64,000 bases of DNA, taken from NCBI GenBank assembly GCA_020403455.1, contig JADBXP010000001.1, positions 181,545 through 245,544 of the forward strand, read 5' to 3'. The DNA is from Chitinophagaceae bacterium. Its GTDB lineage: Bacteria; Bacteroidota; Bacteroidia; Chitinophagales; Chitinophagaceae. Every line of letters begins with the position of its first letter. The first letter of the stretch is position 1. Positions 1 through 9,204 of the stretch are shown piece by piece. The notes below the pieces were generated by a model. The model saw only the letters and a list, made by a program, of their open reading frames with translations, did not search any database and was not told the origin of the DNA. The position numbers and the translations under genes are program-made.

Positions 1-1
1 C

Positions 2-265
2 ATTCGGCAATCTGCATTCACTACCTTTTTTGCCGGGTTTACCGGAATGTTCCTTTTATGGTTTATACTGGCATTGATCAAAGATACTTCTAACCAGCAC
101 CTGCTTTCTCAACGAGTGGCACCCATGTTTGGTCTGGGTAATTCATCCCTCTTATTAATTGTTGTTACCGGAGTAGTTGGAGGACTTGTCAGCGGTATGG
201 GAGCACTGACAGGATATCATCTGAGACGTATTTTCCGCGCTATTATTAGCATAAATCTCGAATAG
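2..265 (+). CDS. C-terminal part of an unidentified small membrane protein (5' end outside window)
   Basis: The frame is open from the first bases of the window to a TAG at 263-265, so only the last 87 residues are visible. It shows two hydrophobic stretches, one around MFLLWFILALI and one around LLLIVVTGVVGGLVSG, separated by a short polar loop. The tail YHLRRIFRAI is basic, as expected for a cytoplasmic end. I do not recognise a family. The gene is followed by 64 bases and then the DUF5686 gene on the same strand, with no terminator seen between them. Confidence 0.55.
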   Translation: MRQSAFTTFFAGFTGMFLLWFILALIKDTSNQHLLSQRVAPMFGLGNSSLLLIVVTGVVGGLVSGMGALTGYHLRRIFRAIISINLE

Positions 266-329
266 AAAAAGACGGCACTATTTTTGGAATAAAAAAGTAA
301 CTTTTTTTACTCCAACACGTATATGTAGT

Positions 330-2807
330 ATGAATAAAACTTTTTGCTTTCTTTTTTTTCTGGTCATTGCCTTTTTTTCTGCTCAAACCATCCATGCTGC
401 TGAAGTAAAGGGGTATGTGAAAGACTCTACCGGACAGGTACTCCCCTTTTCCTCCGTTCTTGTAAAAGGTACAACCCGGGGCGTTTCTGCCAACGGAAAA
501 GGGTATTATCAGATACAACTCAATCCGGGAGAGTATACGCTGGTATGTCAATACATTGGATTTACAACAGTGGAAAAAAAGATTAGAATTGGGAAAGAAG
601 ATCTGCAATTGGATTTCGTACTTAGTCCGCGACAATATCAATTAGCCCAGGTAGAAGTTAGTTCCGGCGGAGAAGATCCTGCCTATCCCATCATACGGAA
701 AGCTATTGCAGCCCGCAAGGTCCACTTGCAGGAGTTAAGAGCTTATCAATGTGAGGTGTATGTAAAAGGGCAACTGCAACTGAGGAAATATCCTAAAAGA
801 TTGTTCGGACAGAAAGTAACTTTCGTAGAGGGAGATACAGTTGATGGAGATACTACCAAGAAAAGGATGATTTATCTGTCTGAATCGCTCACCCGATTGT
901 CGGTGGACAGCAATGGGAAAAACAAGGTAGAGGTAGTTTCAACAAGGGTCAGTGGCAGCAGCAGCGGATTCGGTTTCAATACACCACAAGACATCAACTT
1001 TTATAGGAATGTCATTCAAGTAGGGGAGGGTTTAAATCCTCGTGGATTCATCTCACCCATTTCAGCCGGAGCCCTGAATTATTATCGCTATAAATTCGAA
1101 GGAACATTTTTTGAGAATGGCATTGAAGTCAATCGCATCAAGGTAACACCCAAGCGTACTTATGAGCCACTTTTTACAGGTTATATCAACATCACCGAGG
1201 GTGACTGGTACATACACAGTGTTGATCTGATGTTGTTGAAAAAGCAGCAACTTGAATTATTAGATACGTTGCGCATTGTACAACAACAGGTGCCCACGGG
1301 TAGTACCTGGGTTATTAAAAACCAGGTATTCTATCCTTCCGGAAAAATATTGGGCTTCGATTTTTTCGGCAACTTTTTAGAAGTATATGACCAGTTTAAT
1401 CTCCAACCACGCTTTACCAAAAAATTCTTCGATAACACAATCATAAAGTTCTACGACAGCTCGAATAAAAAATCTGCCGCTTATTGGGACAGTATTCGTC
1501 CGGTACCACTGCTGTCAGAAGAAGTGCGGGATTATCAGAAGAAAGATAGCCTGGAACAGGTGAGAAAACAACCCGCCTACCTAGATTCACTCGATAAAGT
1601 CAGGAACAAAATCACTGTAGGAAACATTTTATTAACCGGAAAAACTTTTTCAAAGCTCAAGACCAAAGAATTATTTAGTATAGATCCAATTATTAATTCA
1701 GTGGATTACAACACGGTTGAAGGACTGGTGCTGAAGACTGCGCCAAGCTATAACAAGCGCTGGGAAGACAGAAAGCTTTTAGCCATAACCCCAACAATAC
1801 GTTATGGATTCGACAACAAGCATCTCAATGCTTCTCTCGGTGCTTCCTATTTTTGGGGAGGACAAGAGAGGAAATCGGTTGGGGTAAGTTTCGGTAGTGC
1901 AGTGTACCAATTCAACCCATCGAATCCTATTGATGAAAGAAGCAACACATTCGCTACTCTCTTATATGGGGCTAACCACATGAAAATTTTTGAGGCCAAA
2001 TTTTTCAATTTGAACACTTCCATTCGTTTAAGGGAAGGTATCAACCTGACAGCGTCATTCCGTTTTCAAGACCGTTATCCTCTGAGAAACCTCACGAATC
2101 CTGCCAATTGGAGCAATCCTTTTAATAGAACTTATACCCCCAATGACCCGGGGGAAACAGCAGGTACACCTATGCCCCGCCACCAGGCAACACAAATGCG
2201 GGTAGGTTTGACCTGGAGACCCGGTGGCAAATACATCGAACTTCCCAATGCCAGAATATTGGCGGAGACAGCCTATCCGACCATTTCTGCCTCGTTCACT
2301 TCGGGAATTTCTGGATGGTTTGGAAGTGATGTTCAATTTAATCGCTGGTCACTGGGTATCAATGAAGAAATTAATCTGAAAACCGGAGGCAGCTTAGAAT
2401 ACAACCTGGTGGCAGCAGGATTTATTGGTCAAACCAGGGCGTATCTTCCGGATTTCCTGCACATCAATGGTAACCAAACAATTGTTGCTAATCCGTTCAT
2501 GAGTTCATTTCAGCTGGCACCCTATTATCAATTCAGTAACCAATCTGATTTTATGTTAGAAGGCCATATTGAATATAAATTGAACGGGTTGCTCTCCAAC
2601 AAAATACCGGGATTTAAAAAGTTGAATTGGTTTTTTGTAACAGGTTGCAATCTGTTGCACATTCGTGGGGTCACCAATTATGCGGAGGCTTATTTCGGGA
2701 TCAACAATATTTTGAAAGTAATTCAGGTAACTTATGTCAGGGGCTTCCAGAATTCTAAAGAACCTCTTTCCGGGATTCGCATGGCCTTGCCTCTGTTTGA
2801 CCGGTAG
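330..2807 (+). CDS. DUF5686 / carboxypeptidase-regulatory-like domain outer-membrane protein
   Basis: 825-residue exported protein. A signal peptide (residues 1-23, ending IHAA) is followed by a carboxypeptidase-regulatory-like beta-sandwich at about 25-105 (GYVKDSTGQVLPFSSVLVKG is typical). The rest matches the DUF5686 type, widespread in Bacteroidota and predicted to form an outer-membrane beta-barrel; the C-terminal half is rich in alternating aromatic/polar strands such as YFWGG and YQFNPSN. The molecular function of the family is unknown. The start ATG follows an A/T-rich leader without Shine-Dalgarno. It is probably a single transcription unit; trhO follows 118 bases later behind its own possible promoter. 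Confidence 0.85.
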   Translation: MNKTFCFLFFLVIAFFSAQTIHAAEVKGYVKDSTGQVLPFSSVLVKGTTRGVSANGKGYYQIQLNPGEYTLVCQYIGFTTVEKKIRIGKEDLQLDFVLSPRQYQLAQVEVSSGGEDPAYPIIRKAIAARKVHLQELRAYQCEVYVKGQLQLRKYPKRLFGQKVTFVEGDTVDGDTTKKRMIYLSESLTRLSVDSNGKNKVEVVSTRVSGSSSGFGFNTPQDINFYRNVIQVGEGLNPRGFISPISAGALNYYRYKFEGTFFENGIEVNRIKVTPKRTYEPLFTGYINITEGDWYIHSVDLMLLKKQQLELLDTLRIVQQQVPTGSTWVIKNQVFYPSGKILGFDFFGNFLEVYDQFNLQPRFTKKFFDNTIIKFYDSSNKKSAAYWDSIRPVPLLSEEVRDYQKKDSLEQVRKQPAYLDSLDKVRNKITVGNILLTGKTFSKLKTKELFSIDPIINSVDYNTVEGLVLKTAPSYNKRWEDRKLLAITPTIRYGFDNKHLNASLGASYFWGGQERKSVGVSFGSAVYQFNPSNPIDERSNTFATLLYGANHMKIFEAKFFNLNTSIRLREGINLTASFRFQDRYPLRNLTNPANWSNPFNRTYTPNDPGETAGTPMPRHQATQMRVGLTWRPGGKYIELPNARILAETAYPTISASFTSGISGWFGSDVQFNRWSLGINEEINLKTGGSLEYNLVAAGFIGQTRAYLPDFLHINGNQTIVANPFMSSFQLAPYYQFSNQSDFMLEGHIEYKLNGLLSNKIPGFKKLNWFFVTGCNLLHIRGVTNYAEAYFGINNILKVIQVTYVRGFQNSKEPLSGIRMALPLFDR

Positions 2808-2833
2808 TTATCTCTGATACGGTGAAAATTAGT

Positions 2834-2841
2834 TATTTTTG
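2834..2841 (+). promoter_or_regulatory. Bacteroidota -7 promoter element upstream of trhO
   Basis: TATTTTTG is an exact match to the TAnnTTTG -7 element of Bacteroidota sigma-A promoters. No TTTG -33 element lies at the usual 19-22 base distance, so support comes from the -7 box and its position 85 bases before trhO only. Confidence 0.4.
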
Positions 2842-2852
2842 TAGTCATTTTG

Positions 2853-2878
2853 GCTGCCCTGCCAGCAGCTCTTTTTCT
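2853..2878 (+). terminator. Weak terminator-like hairpin in the trhO leader
   Basis: GCTGC (2853-2857) can pair with GCAGC (2865-2869) across a 7-base loop, followed by a T-rich run. It may end the DUF5686 transcript. It also lies just downstream of the -7 box at 2834, so if that promoter is real the hairpin sits at the 5' end of the trhO mRNA. Confidence 0.35.
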
Positions 2879-2925
2879 CAAAGAACTCTCATTCCCCATT
2901 GAATGATTGTCTAAAATGACTGAAT

Positions 2926-3966
2926 ATGCCCCTTTTGCACAACCGGGTTTCCAACGCTGAGCTCAAACAGCGACTCATGCAGGAAACGTTCTCCCGCATC
3001 ACCATCAGTTTCTATAAGTACGTACCTATTGTAAACCCTCAGGAGTTCAGGGATGAATTGTACAAACAATTCAGTTCCCTGAATGTGTTTGGGCGCATCT
3101 ATATCGCTCATGAAGGAATCAATGCACAGGTTAGCATTCCTGAAAATGCTTTTGAGTCATTTCGCGATTATTTATATGCAATTCCTGGTTGGAATGGACT
3201 TCGCCTCAATAGAGCAGTTGATGATGATGGAAAGAGTTTTTGGGTATTGGCTATCAAGGTCCGGGATAAAATAGTTGCTGATGGAATCAATGATCCCTCA
3301 TTCTCCATGGAGAACAAAGGAAAATATGTCGATGCTGCCAACATGAATCGCTTGTTGGACGACCCGGATACGATAGTTGTTGATATGCGCAATCACTATG
3401 AATATGAAGTAGGACATTTTGAGCGTGCCATTGAGATCCCATCGGATACTTTTAGAGAACAACTTCCCATGGCATGTGAAATGCTGAAAGGAAACGAGGA
3501 GAAGAATATTATAATGTATTGTACCGGCGGAATCAGGTGTGAAAAGGCAAGTGCCTTTCTTCTACACAACGGGTTTACCAACGTTTTTCACCTGGAAGGT
3601 GGCATTATTAAATATGCACAAGATGCTAAGTCCCAAGGATTAGAGTTGAAATTTCATGGAAAGAACTTTGTATTTGATAATCGCCTGGGGGAAAGAATTA
3701 CAGATGAAGTTATTTCCACTTGTCATCAATGTGGAAATGTATGCGACAGACACGTCAACTGTGAAAATGCAGGTTGCCACCTTTTATTCATACAATGTGA
3801 TGCTTGTTACCAAAAAATGGCAGGGTGTTGCAGTGATGCCTGTAAGGAAACTATTCACTTGCCTCTTGAGCGGCAACAACAATTGAGGTCAGGGGTAGAT
3901 AGGGGACGAAATATTTTCAATAAAAGCAGGGAGCGGCTTAGACCCAGAATCAACAGATCTTCGTGA
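2926..3966 (+). CDS. trhO: tRNA uridine(34) hydroxylase TrhO (rhodanese family)
   Basis: 346-residue member of the YceA/UPF0176 family, which makes 5-hydroxyuridine at tRNA position 34 with O2. The N-terminal acylphosphatase-like domain spans about 20-115 and contains [11 protein letters not shown] rhodanese domain at about 140-230 carries the catalytic loop CTGGIRC with Cys199. The C-terminal segment has about ten cysteines in CxxC-like pairs ([20 protein letters not shown]), suggesting a metal-binding knuckle as in long family members. The ATG at 2926 gives a normal length; another ATG at 2914 is in a frame that closes quickly. Convergent with purC, 40 bases apart. Confidence 0.92.
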   Translation: MPLLHNRVSNAELKQRLMQETFSRITISFYKYVPIVNPQEFRDELYKQFSSLNVFGRIYIAHEGINAQVSIPENAFESFRDYLYAIPGWNGLRLNRAVDDDGKSFWVLAIKVRDKIVADGINDPSFSMENKGKYVDAANMNRLLDDPDTIVVDMRNHYEYEVGHFERAIEIPSDTFREQLPMACEMLKGNEEKNIIMYCTGGIRCEKASAFLLHNGFTNVFHLEGGIIKYAQDAKSQGLELKFHGKNFVFDNRLGERITDEVISTCHQCGNVCDRHVNCENAGCHLLFIQCDACYQKMAGCCSDACKETIHLPLERQQQLRSGVDRGRNIFNKSRERLRPRINRSS

Positions 3967-4006
3967 AAGGAATGTTTAAAAAAGATGTAGTAAAGCGCAG
4001 CTACAA

Positions 4007-4939
4007 TTATTGAATCTCCATTCTTAACAATTCCTGCCTGATACATTTTTCTAATTGATCATCGGTTAAATCTACAGGCATGAAAGTGCTACCGGTTACT
4101 TTTTCATATAACTCAATGTATCTGTTGCTGATGGTCTGAATCCATTCGTCACTCATAGCAGGAACCTGCTGCCCCTCCTTGCCCATGAAATTATTAGCCA
4201 TGAGCCATTCCCGAACAAATTCTTTGCTAAGCTGCAATTGTTTTTCCCCTTTCAACTGCCGTTCTTCAAATCCATCCAGGTGAAAATAGCGCGAGGAGTC
4301 AGGAGTGTGTACCTCATCCATCAGATAAATTTCATCACCAATTTTTCCGAATTCATACTTGGTGTCTGCCAGAATCAGTCCTCTTTCATTGGCCATCTGT
4401 CTGCCGCGCCCGAATAATGCCAAAGTATATTGTTGCAAAATTTCCCATTCTGATTCGGTTGCCAAACCCTGTTGAATGATTTCCTTGGGGCTTATGTCTT
4501 CATCATGGCCCTGGGCGGCCTTGGTAGAAGGGGTAATAATGGGCTGGGGGAAATAGTCATTTTCTTTCAGTCCATCAGGTAGAGTGGCACCACAGAGGAT
4601 CCTGCTACCGCTCTGATAGGTTCGCCAGGCATGACCTACCAGGTTGCCCCTAACCACCATTTCAATTTTGAAAGGGGTACATTTTCTGCCTACTGCAGCC
4701 CTCGGTGCGGGGGTGGAAATCAACCAGTTAGGACAAATATCGCGGGTGGAGTTCAGCATGTAAGCTGCTATCTGATTGAGTACCTGCCCTTTATAGGGTA
4801 TTGGGCGCGGCAAAATCACATCAAATGCGGAAATACGGTCACTGGCCACCATTACCAGCCAATCCTGACCGATATAATAGACATCGCGCACTTTTCCACT
4901 GTAAAAACCGGTTTGTTGAGGGAAGGATAGGAAATTCAT
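4007..4939 (-). CDS. purC: Phosphoribosylaminoimidazole-succinocarboxamide synthase (SAICAR synthase)
   Basis: 310-residue ATP-dependent enzyme that joins CAIR and aspartate in purine synthesis. Family landmarks are GKVRDVYYIG near the N-terminus, SDRISAFDVILP (about 53-64), the VVRGNLVGHAW segment, and ADTKYEFG with DEVHTPDSSRY near 190-215. The length suits the long-type enzyme (about 300 residues) seen in Bacteroidota and eukaryotes, rather than the 237-residue E. coli type. It is transcribed alone, divergent from the TonB receptor at 5087. purM lies about 40 kb away, so purine genes are not clustered here. Confidence 0.96.
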   Translation of the reverse strand: MNFLSFPQQTGFYSGKVRDVYYIGQDWLVMVASDRISAFDVILPRPIPYKGQVLNQIAAYMLNSTRDICPNWLISTPAPRAAVGRKCTPFKIEMVVRGNLVGHAWRTYQSGSRILCGATLPDGLKENDYFPQPIITPSTKAAQGHDEDISPKEIIQQGLATESEWEILQQYTLALFGRGRQMANERGLILADTKYEFGKIGDEIYLMDEVHTPDSSRYFHLDGFEERQLKGEKQLQLSKEFVREWLMANNFMGKEGQQVPAMSDEWIQTISNRYIELYEKVTGSTFMPVDLTDDQLEKCIRQELLRMEIQ

Positions 4940-5013
4940 GGTACAAATCTAATCGGCTGTTTTCGTATTTGTTTCCTCCTTATCTTTGTTTTTTCTTAAC
5001 AATTCATGTTGGG

Positions 5014-5046
5014 TTGTGGACAAATATTATTTTTACCACAATTTTG
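5014..5046 (+). promoter_or_regulatory. Possible promoter of the 976-residue TonB receptor
   Basis: TTG at 5014-5016 and CAATTTTG at 5039-5046 (7 of 8 to TAnnTTTG) are 22 bases apart, close to Bacteroidota spacing. The start codon at 5087 follows about 35 bases after the predicted transcription start. Confidence 0.35.
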
Positions 5047-5086
5047 CATGTATTACTTTTAGAATAATTCAAAAACCTAGCCCTTT

Positions 5087-8017
5087 ATGAAACCAGTTTT
5101 CAAGTTCTTAACCATGCTTGTTCTGGGTAGTTTCTTAACCGGATCTGCCTTGGCACAGGGTTCCACTGTTCTTTCCGGAACGGTAAAAAACACCAAGTCC
5201 CGTGAAGGACTTTCAGCGATTTCCGTAACCGTTAAGGGAGGAACCGCCGGAACCTACACGGATGACAAGGGAAATTTCAAGTTCACTACAACACAGAAAT
5301 TTCCCCTGACCCTCGTATTCTCTTCCATTGGATTTGCCTCTAAAGAGGTGGTAGTGAACTCAGCAGGTCAGGATCTGGATGTTGATTTATCTCCTTCCTA
5401 CACCCTTGGTGAGGAGGTAGTTGTTGCCGCCTCCCGCGTACCTGAAAGAATCTTAGAATCCCCCGTGTCTATCGAGCGCATCGGAACTACTGCCATCAGA
5501 AACACACCGGCTTCCAATTACTATGACATGTTGACTAACCTGAAAGGTGTTGACGTGGTTGTTGCGAGTCTTACTTTCCGCAGTGTGGGTACCCGTGGTT
5601 TTAATAGCAGCGGTAATATTCGCCTGAATCAGTTGATCGACGGTATGGATAACCAGGCTCCCGGTTTGAACTTCGCTGTTGGTAGCATTATCGGTTTAAC
5701 TGAACTCGACGTAGATAATATGGAATTGTTGCAAGGTGCTTCTTCAGCCCTTTACGGTTCCGGTGGTATGAATGGTACTGTTTTGATCAACAGCAAGAAT
5801 CCATTCAAATACCAGGGTCTTAGCTTCCAGATCAAACAAGGAGTAAACCACGTAGATGGTTTTCAGCGCCCCCGTTCCCCATTCTTTGATTGGAGCTTCC
5901 GCTGGGCTAAGAAAATAAATGAGAAGTTTGCATTCAAGATCAGCGGTCAGTTTATTCAGGCACAGGACTGGTTGGCTAACCAAAATAACAACTACAACAG
6001 AAATGCTACTGCATCCAATCCTTACGGTGTTGGAGTTACAGGTAACAGATTGAGTGACCCCAATTATGATGGTGTGAATGTGTATGGTGATGAAACTACC
6101 TCTTCTTTAGCAGCTGTTCGTGATGGTGTATTCGCGCAATTGGCAGGTGCATTTGGTCCAGCTTGGAATACCGTATTAGGTAATTCAACTGCTTTTCTGA
6201 ATGCTTCTCCTGCGGCTACCATCAATGACTTTAATTTCTGGCTCAATGCCAATGGATTGAGTTCTTTGGTAAATACCGGAGCCACTCCCATTATTTATGG
6301 TCACGCACGTAACTACTTTACTGGTGTTAATGTGAGCAGAACAGGTTATGAAGAAAGAGATATTATCAATCCTACTACCCTGAATGCTAAATTCACCGGA
6401 GGTCTCTTTTACAAACTAAATGCTAATACTGAAGCATCATTACAAGCTTATTGGGGTACCGGTAACTCTGTTTACACAGGAAGTGATCGTTATTCTCTGG
6501 TGAACTTGGTTATGGGTCAATATAAGGCAGAAATCAAGAGCAAAAACTGGTTCCTGCGTTATTATTTTACTCGTGAAAATTCCGGTAATGCGTACAATGC
6601 TACCATTACTACCCGTTTGTTCAACGAAGCTTGGAAGCCCAGCAATACCTGGTATCTCCAGTACGCGGCTTCTTATGCAGGTACCCGTTCTTTTGGTATC
6701 TCTAACATAGATGCACACAACCGTGCCCGTGGATTTGCTGATCAGGGTCGTCCTACCGGTTTCATCGGTAACAATCCATTGTTCCAGCAAGTGGCCAATA
6801 CACCTATTTCTCAGGGTGGTGGTTTGTTCCTCGATCGTTCAAGACTCCGTGTTTTCGAAGGTCAATACAATATGTCTAATGACCTAGGTTTGACCAAAAC
6901 TGGAACAGACTTCTTGCTCGGCTTCAGCGCCAGACAATTTGTGCTGAATTCTCAGGGTACTTTGTTTGCTGATACTGCAGGCAATATAAACATCAACGAG
7001 CTCGGTGCTTATGCTCAATTATCTCAGAAACTGTTCGGTGACTTCCTGAAAGTAACTGCTTCAGGTCGTTATGATAAGAACACCAACTTTGAAGGCCGCT
7101 TCACACCACGCGTTTCTGCCGTAATGAAGCTCGCTAAAGACCATAACCTCCGCTTTTCTTATCAGCAAGCGTATCGTTTCCCAACAACACAAAACCAGTG
7201 GATCAACTTGTTGATCGGCGGTGGTACACGTTTGATGGGTGGCTTACCTTCTCTGCGTAATTTCTACAACTTCAGCGGAAATCCTGCTTACAGTGTAGCT
7301 AGCGTTCAGGCATTCGGTGGAAGCGTTTTGGCTGGTGCTCCTAATCCGGGTCTGCTTCAACAACAAGCTTTCGGTGATTTCAGACCCGAGGTGATGACCT
7401 CTAATGAAATTGGTTACAAGGGTCTTATTGGCAATCGCTTGTTGATCGATTTCTACTACTACTGGGCTACCTATCAAGATTTCATCAGCAGTGTCAATGT
7501 AATTCAAAGAAGAAATGCCGGAGGACCTGTTACAGATGTGTTGAATCCCAATTCACGTATCGTGTATAGCATTTCTACTAATACGCCAGGTGATGTAAAA
7601 ACATCAGGTTGGGGATTTTCAGCTGACTACCTGCTGAGACGTAATTTAACATTGACCGCTAATTTATATTCAGATAAAATTGGTGATTTACCTGTTGGAT
7701 TCGTATCCTTCTTCAATACTCCACAGTACCGTACCAACATCTCTCTGAACAACACCGGCTTTGGCAGCAAGAATCGCTGGGGTTACAGTGTAGTTTATCG
7801 TTGGGTAGATGAATTCTTCTATGAGGGTACTTTCGGTGTAGGTCAAATGCCTTCTTATGCAACTTGGGATGCTTCTGTTAGCTACAAGCTGCTCAATACG
7901 AAGTCTTTGATCAAACTGGGCGGAACCAACATATTTAACAAATACTATAGAACCGGTTTTGGAAACCCACAAATTGGTGGTCTCTATTACATGAGCTTTG
8001 GCTGGAATGTATTTTAA
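5087..8017 (+). CDS. TonB-dependent outer-membrane receptor with carboxypeptidase-like N-terminal domain
   Basis: 976-residue outer-membrane transporter. A signal peptide (1-24, ending ALAQ) leads into a carboxypeptidase-regulatory-like domain (about 28-112) and then a plug domain beginning at EEVVVAASRVPERI (about 118). Plug hallmarks include RGFNSSGNIRLNQLIDG and LLQGASSALYGSGGMNG. The barrel ends in an aromatic residue (GWNVF), the usual signal for outer-membrane assembly. There is no SusD-like gene beside it, so this is not a SusC/SusD pair, and the substrate cannot be read from the sequence. A strong terminator follows at 8039. Confidence 0.93.
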   Translation: MKPVFKFLTMLVLGSFLTGSALAQGSTVLSGTVKNTKSREGLSAISVTVKGGTAGTYTDDKGNFKFTTTQKFPLTLVFSSIGFASKEVVVNSAGQDLDVDLSPSYTLGEEVVVAASRVPERILESPVSIERIGTTAIRNTPASNYYDMLTNLKGVDVVVASLTFRSVGTRGFNSSGNIRLNQLIDGMDNQAPGLNFAVGSIIGLTELDVDNMELLQGASSALYGSGGMNGTVLINSKNPFKYQGLSFQIKQGVNHVDGFQRPRSPFFDWSFRWAKKINEKFAFKISGQFIQAQDWLANQNNNYNRNATASNPYGVGVTGNRLSDPNYDGVNVYGDETTSSLAAVRDGVFAQLAGAFGPAWNTVLGNSTAFLNASPAATINDFNFWLNANGLSSLVNTGATPIIYGHARNYFTGVNVSRTGYEERDIINPTTLNAKFTGGLFYKLNANTEASLQAYWGTGNSVYTGSDRYSLVNLVMGQYKAEIKSKNWFLRYYFTRENSGNAYNATITTRLFNEAWKPSNTWYLQYAASYAGTRSFGISNIDAHNRARGFADQGRPTGFIGNNPLFQQVANTPISQGGGLFLDRSRLRVFEGQYNMSNDLGLTKTGTDFLLGFSARQFVLNSQGTLFADTAGNININELGAYAQLSQKLFGDFLKVTASGRYDKNTNFEGRFTPRVSAVMKLAKDHNLRFSYQQAYRFPTTQNQWINLLIGGGTRLMGGLPSLRNFYNFSGNPAYSVASVQAFGGSVLAGAPNPGLLQQQAFGDFRPEVMTSNEIGYKGLIGNRLLIDFYYYWATYQDFISSVNVIQRRNAGGPVTDVLNPNSRIVYSISTNTPGDVKTSGWGFSADYLLRRNLTLTANLYSDKIGDLPVGFVSFFNTPQYRTNISLNNTGFGSKNRWGYSVVYRWVDEFFYEGTFGVGQMPSYATWDASVSYKLLNTKSLIKLGGTNIFNKYYRTGFGNPQIGGLYYMSFGWNVF

Positions 8018-8038
8018 TCGGTATCAATCGAAACATAC

Positions 8039-8074
8039 AAACCCCTTCCCTTCCGGGAGGGGGTTTTTGTTTTT
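8039..8074 (+). terminator. Rho-independent terminator after the TonB receptor
   Basis: A 12-base-pair hairpin (8039-8050 with 8055-8066, one G-T pair) with a TTCC loop, followed by a T-rich tract to 8074. It is one of the two strongest terminators in the window and separates the receptor from pdhB. Confidence 0.9.
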
Positions 8075-8093
8075 ACAGATGCCCTGTAACAGA

Positions 8094-8126
8094 TTTGGGA
8101 AACTAGGTGAGAATCTTCTATTTTTG
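8094..8126 (+). promoter_or_regulatory. Bacteroidota sigma-A promoter of pdhB
   Basis: TTTG at 8094-8097 and TATTTTTG at 8119-8126 match both the -33 and -7 elements with a 21-base spacer. It sits just after a strong terminator and 23 bases before the ATG of pdhB. This is the best two-part promoter seen in the window. Confidence 0.75.
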
Positions 8127-8149
8127 CACCTCAAACCAATAATGTAATC

Positions 8150-9136
8150 ATGCGATCGATAGCATTTCGGGAGGCGCTCCGCGAAGCCATGAACGAGGAA
8201 ATGAGAAGAGATGACCGCGTTTTTTTGATGGGGGAAGAGGTAGCGGAATACAACGGTGCCTATAAGGTGAGCCAGGGTATGTTGGCGGAGTTCGGAGAGA
8301 AAAGAGTCATAGATACACCTATTTCTGAACTGGGTTTTGCAGCAGTTGCAGTAGGAGCTGCCCAGAATGGCCTCCGTCCGATAGTTGAATTCATGACCTG
8401 GAACTTCGCTGTATTGGCAATGGACCAGATTTTGAATACTGCTTCTAAAATGCTGGCCATGAGTGGAGGACAGATAGGTTGCCCCATCGTTTTTCGCGGA
8501 CCAAATGGCAGCGCAGGCCAATTAGGTGCTCAACACTCCACTGCATTTGATAGCTACTATGCCAATATACCCGGCATTAAAGTTGTTTCGCCTTCCAATG
8601 GATATGATGCCAAAGGTTTATTGAAGCAATGCATCCGGTACGAAGAAGATCCTGTTGTTTTCATGGAGAGCGAGGTGATGTATGGAGATAAGTCTGAAGT
8701 ACCCGACGAAGAATATTATATCCCCATCGGAAAAGCCGATGTTAAAAAAGCAGGTAGAGATGTAACCATTGTTTCCTACAACAAAATGATGAAAGTTGCA
8801 TTAGGAGCTGCCACTGAACTCGAAAAAGAAGGCATCAGTGCCGAAGTAATTGATTTGAGAACAATTCGTCCGCTGGACTGGATGACGATATTGGAAAGTG
8901 TCAAGAAAACCAATCGTCTTGTTATTGTTGAAGAACAATGGCCCTTTGCTTCTGTTTCCTCAGAGATATCCTACCGAATTCAGAAAGAGGGTTTTGATTA
9001 TCTCGATGCTCCGATCCGCCGAATTACCAGTGCAGATGCACCTATGCATTATGCCCCCAATCTTGCTGCCTTGGCAATACCTGATGTTGGAAAAACCGTT
9101 CACCTCGTAAAAGAAGTGATGTACTTAAAAAAGTAA
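8150..9136 (+). CDS. pdhB: Pyruvate (2-oxo acid) dehydrogenase E1 component, beta subunit
   Basis: 328-residue thiamine-diphosphate enzyme subunit that, with the alpha subunit, decarboxylates pyruvate and passes acetyl to E2. Landmarks are the N-terminal FREALREAMNEEM, GEEVAEYNGAYKVS (with the glutamate that contacts the thiazolium cofactor), DTPISELGFAAVAVGAA, and the C-terminal transketolase domain with EEQWPFASV. The closest family type is the pyruvate E1 beta rather than a branched-chain enzyme, but sequence alone cannot fully decide. No alpha, E2 or E3 gene is nearby. It has its own promoter at 8094 and terminator at 9172. Confidence 0.9.
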   Translation: MRSIAFREALREAMNEEMRRDDRVFLMGEEVAEYNGAYKVSQGMLAEFGEKRVIDTPISELGFAAVAVGAAQNGLRPIVEFMTWNFAVLAMDQILNTASKMLAMSGGQIGCPIVFRGPNGSAGQLGAQHSTAFDSYYANIPGIKVVSPSNGYDAKGLLKQCIRYEEDPVVFMESEVMYGDKSEVPDEEYYIPIGKADVKKAGRDVTIVSYNKMMKVALGAATELEKEGISAEVIDLRTIRPLDWMTILESVKKTNRLVIVEEQWPFASVSSEISYRIQKEGFDYLDAPIRRITSADAPMHYAPNLAALAIPDVGKTVHLVKEVMYLKK

Positions 9137-9171
9137 CAATTACTCATGCAGTAAAAAATATTCAATCAACT

Positions 9172-9199
9172 ACCCGGCCATTGTCCGGGTATTTTTTTT
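9172..9199 (+). terminator. Rho-independent terminator after pdhB
   Basis: ACCCGG (9172-9177) pairs perfectly with CCGGGT (9185-9190), with a 7-base loop and then eight T residues. The second arm contains the TTG at 9181, which therefore is not the start of the next gene. Confidence 0.88.
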
Positions 9200-9204
9200 C
9201 AGCG

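Noticed and set aside
5087..8017. SusC of a SusC/SusD pair
   Set aside because: No SusD-like lipoprotein gene follows; a strong terminator and pdhB come next.
9181..9204. TTG 9181 as the start of the second TonB receptor
   Set aside because: It lies inside the second arm and loop of the pdhB terminator; ATG 9205 gives a normal export signal.
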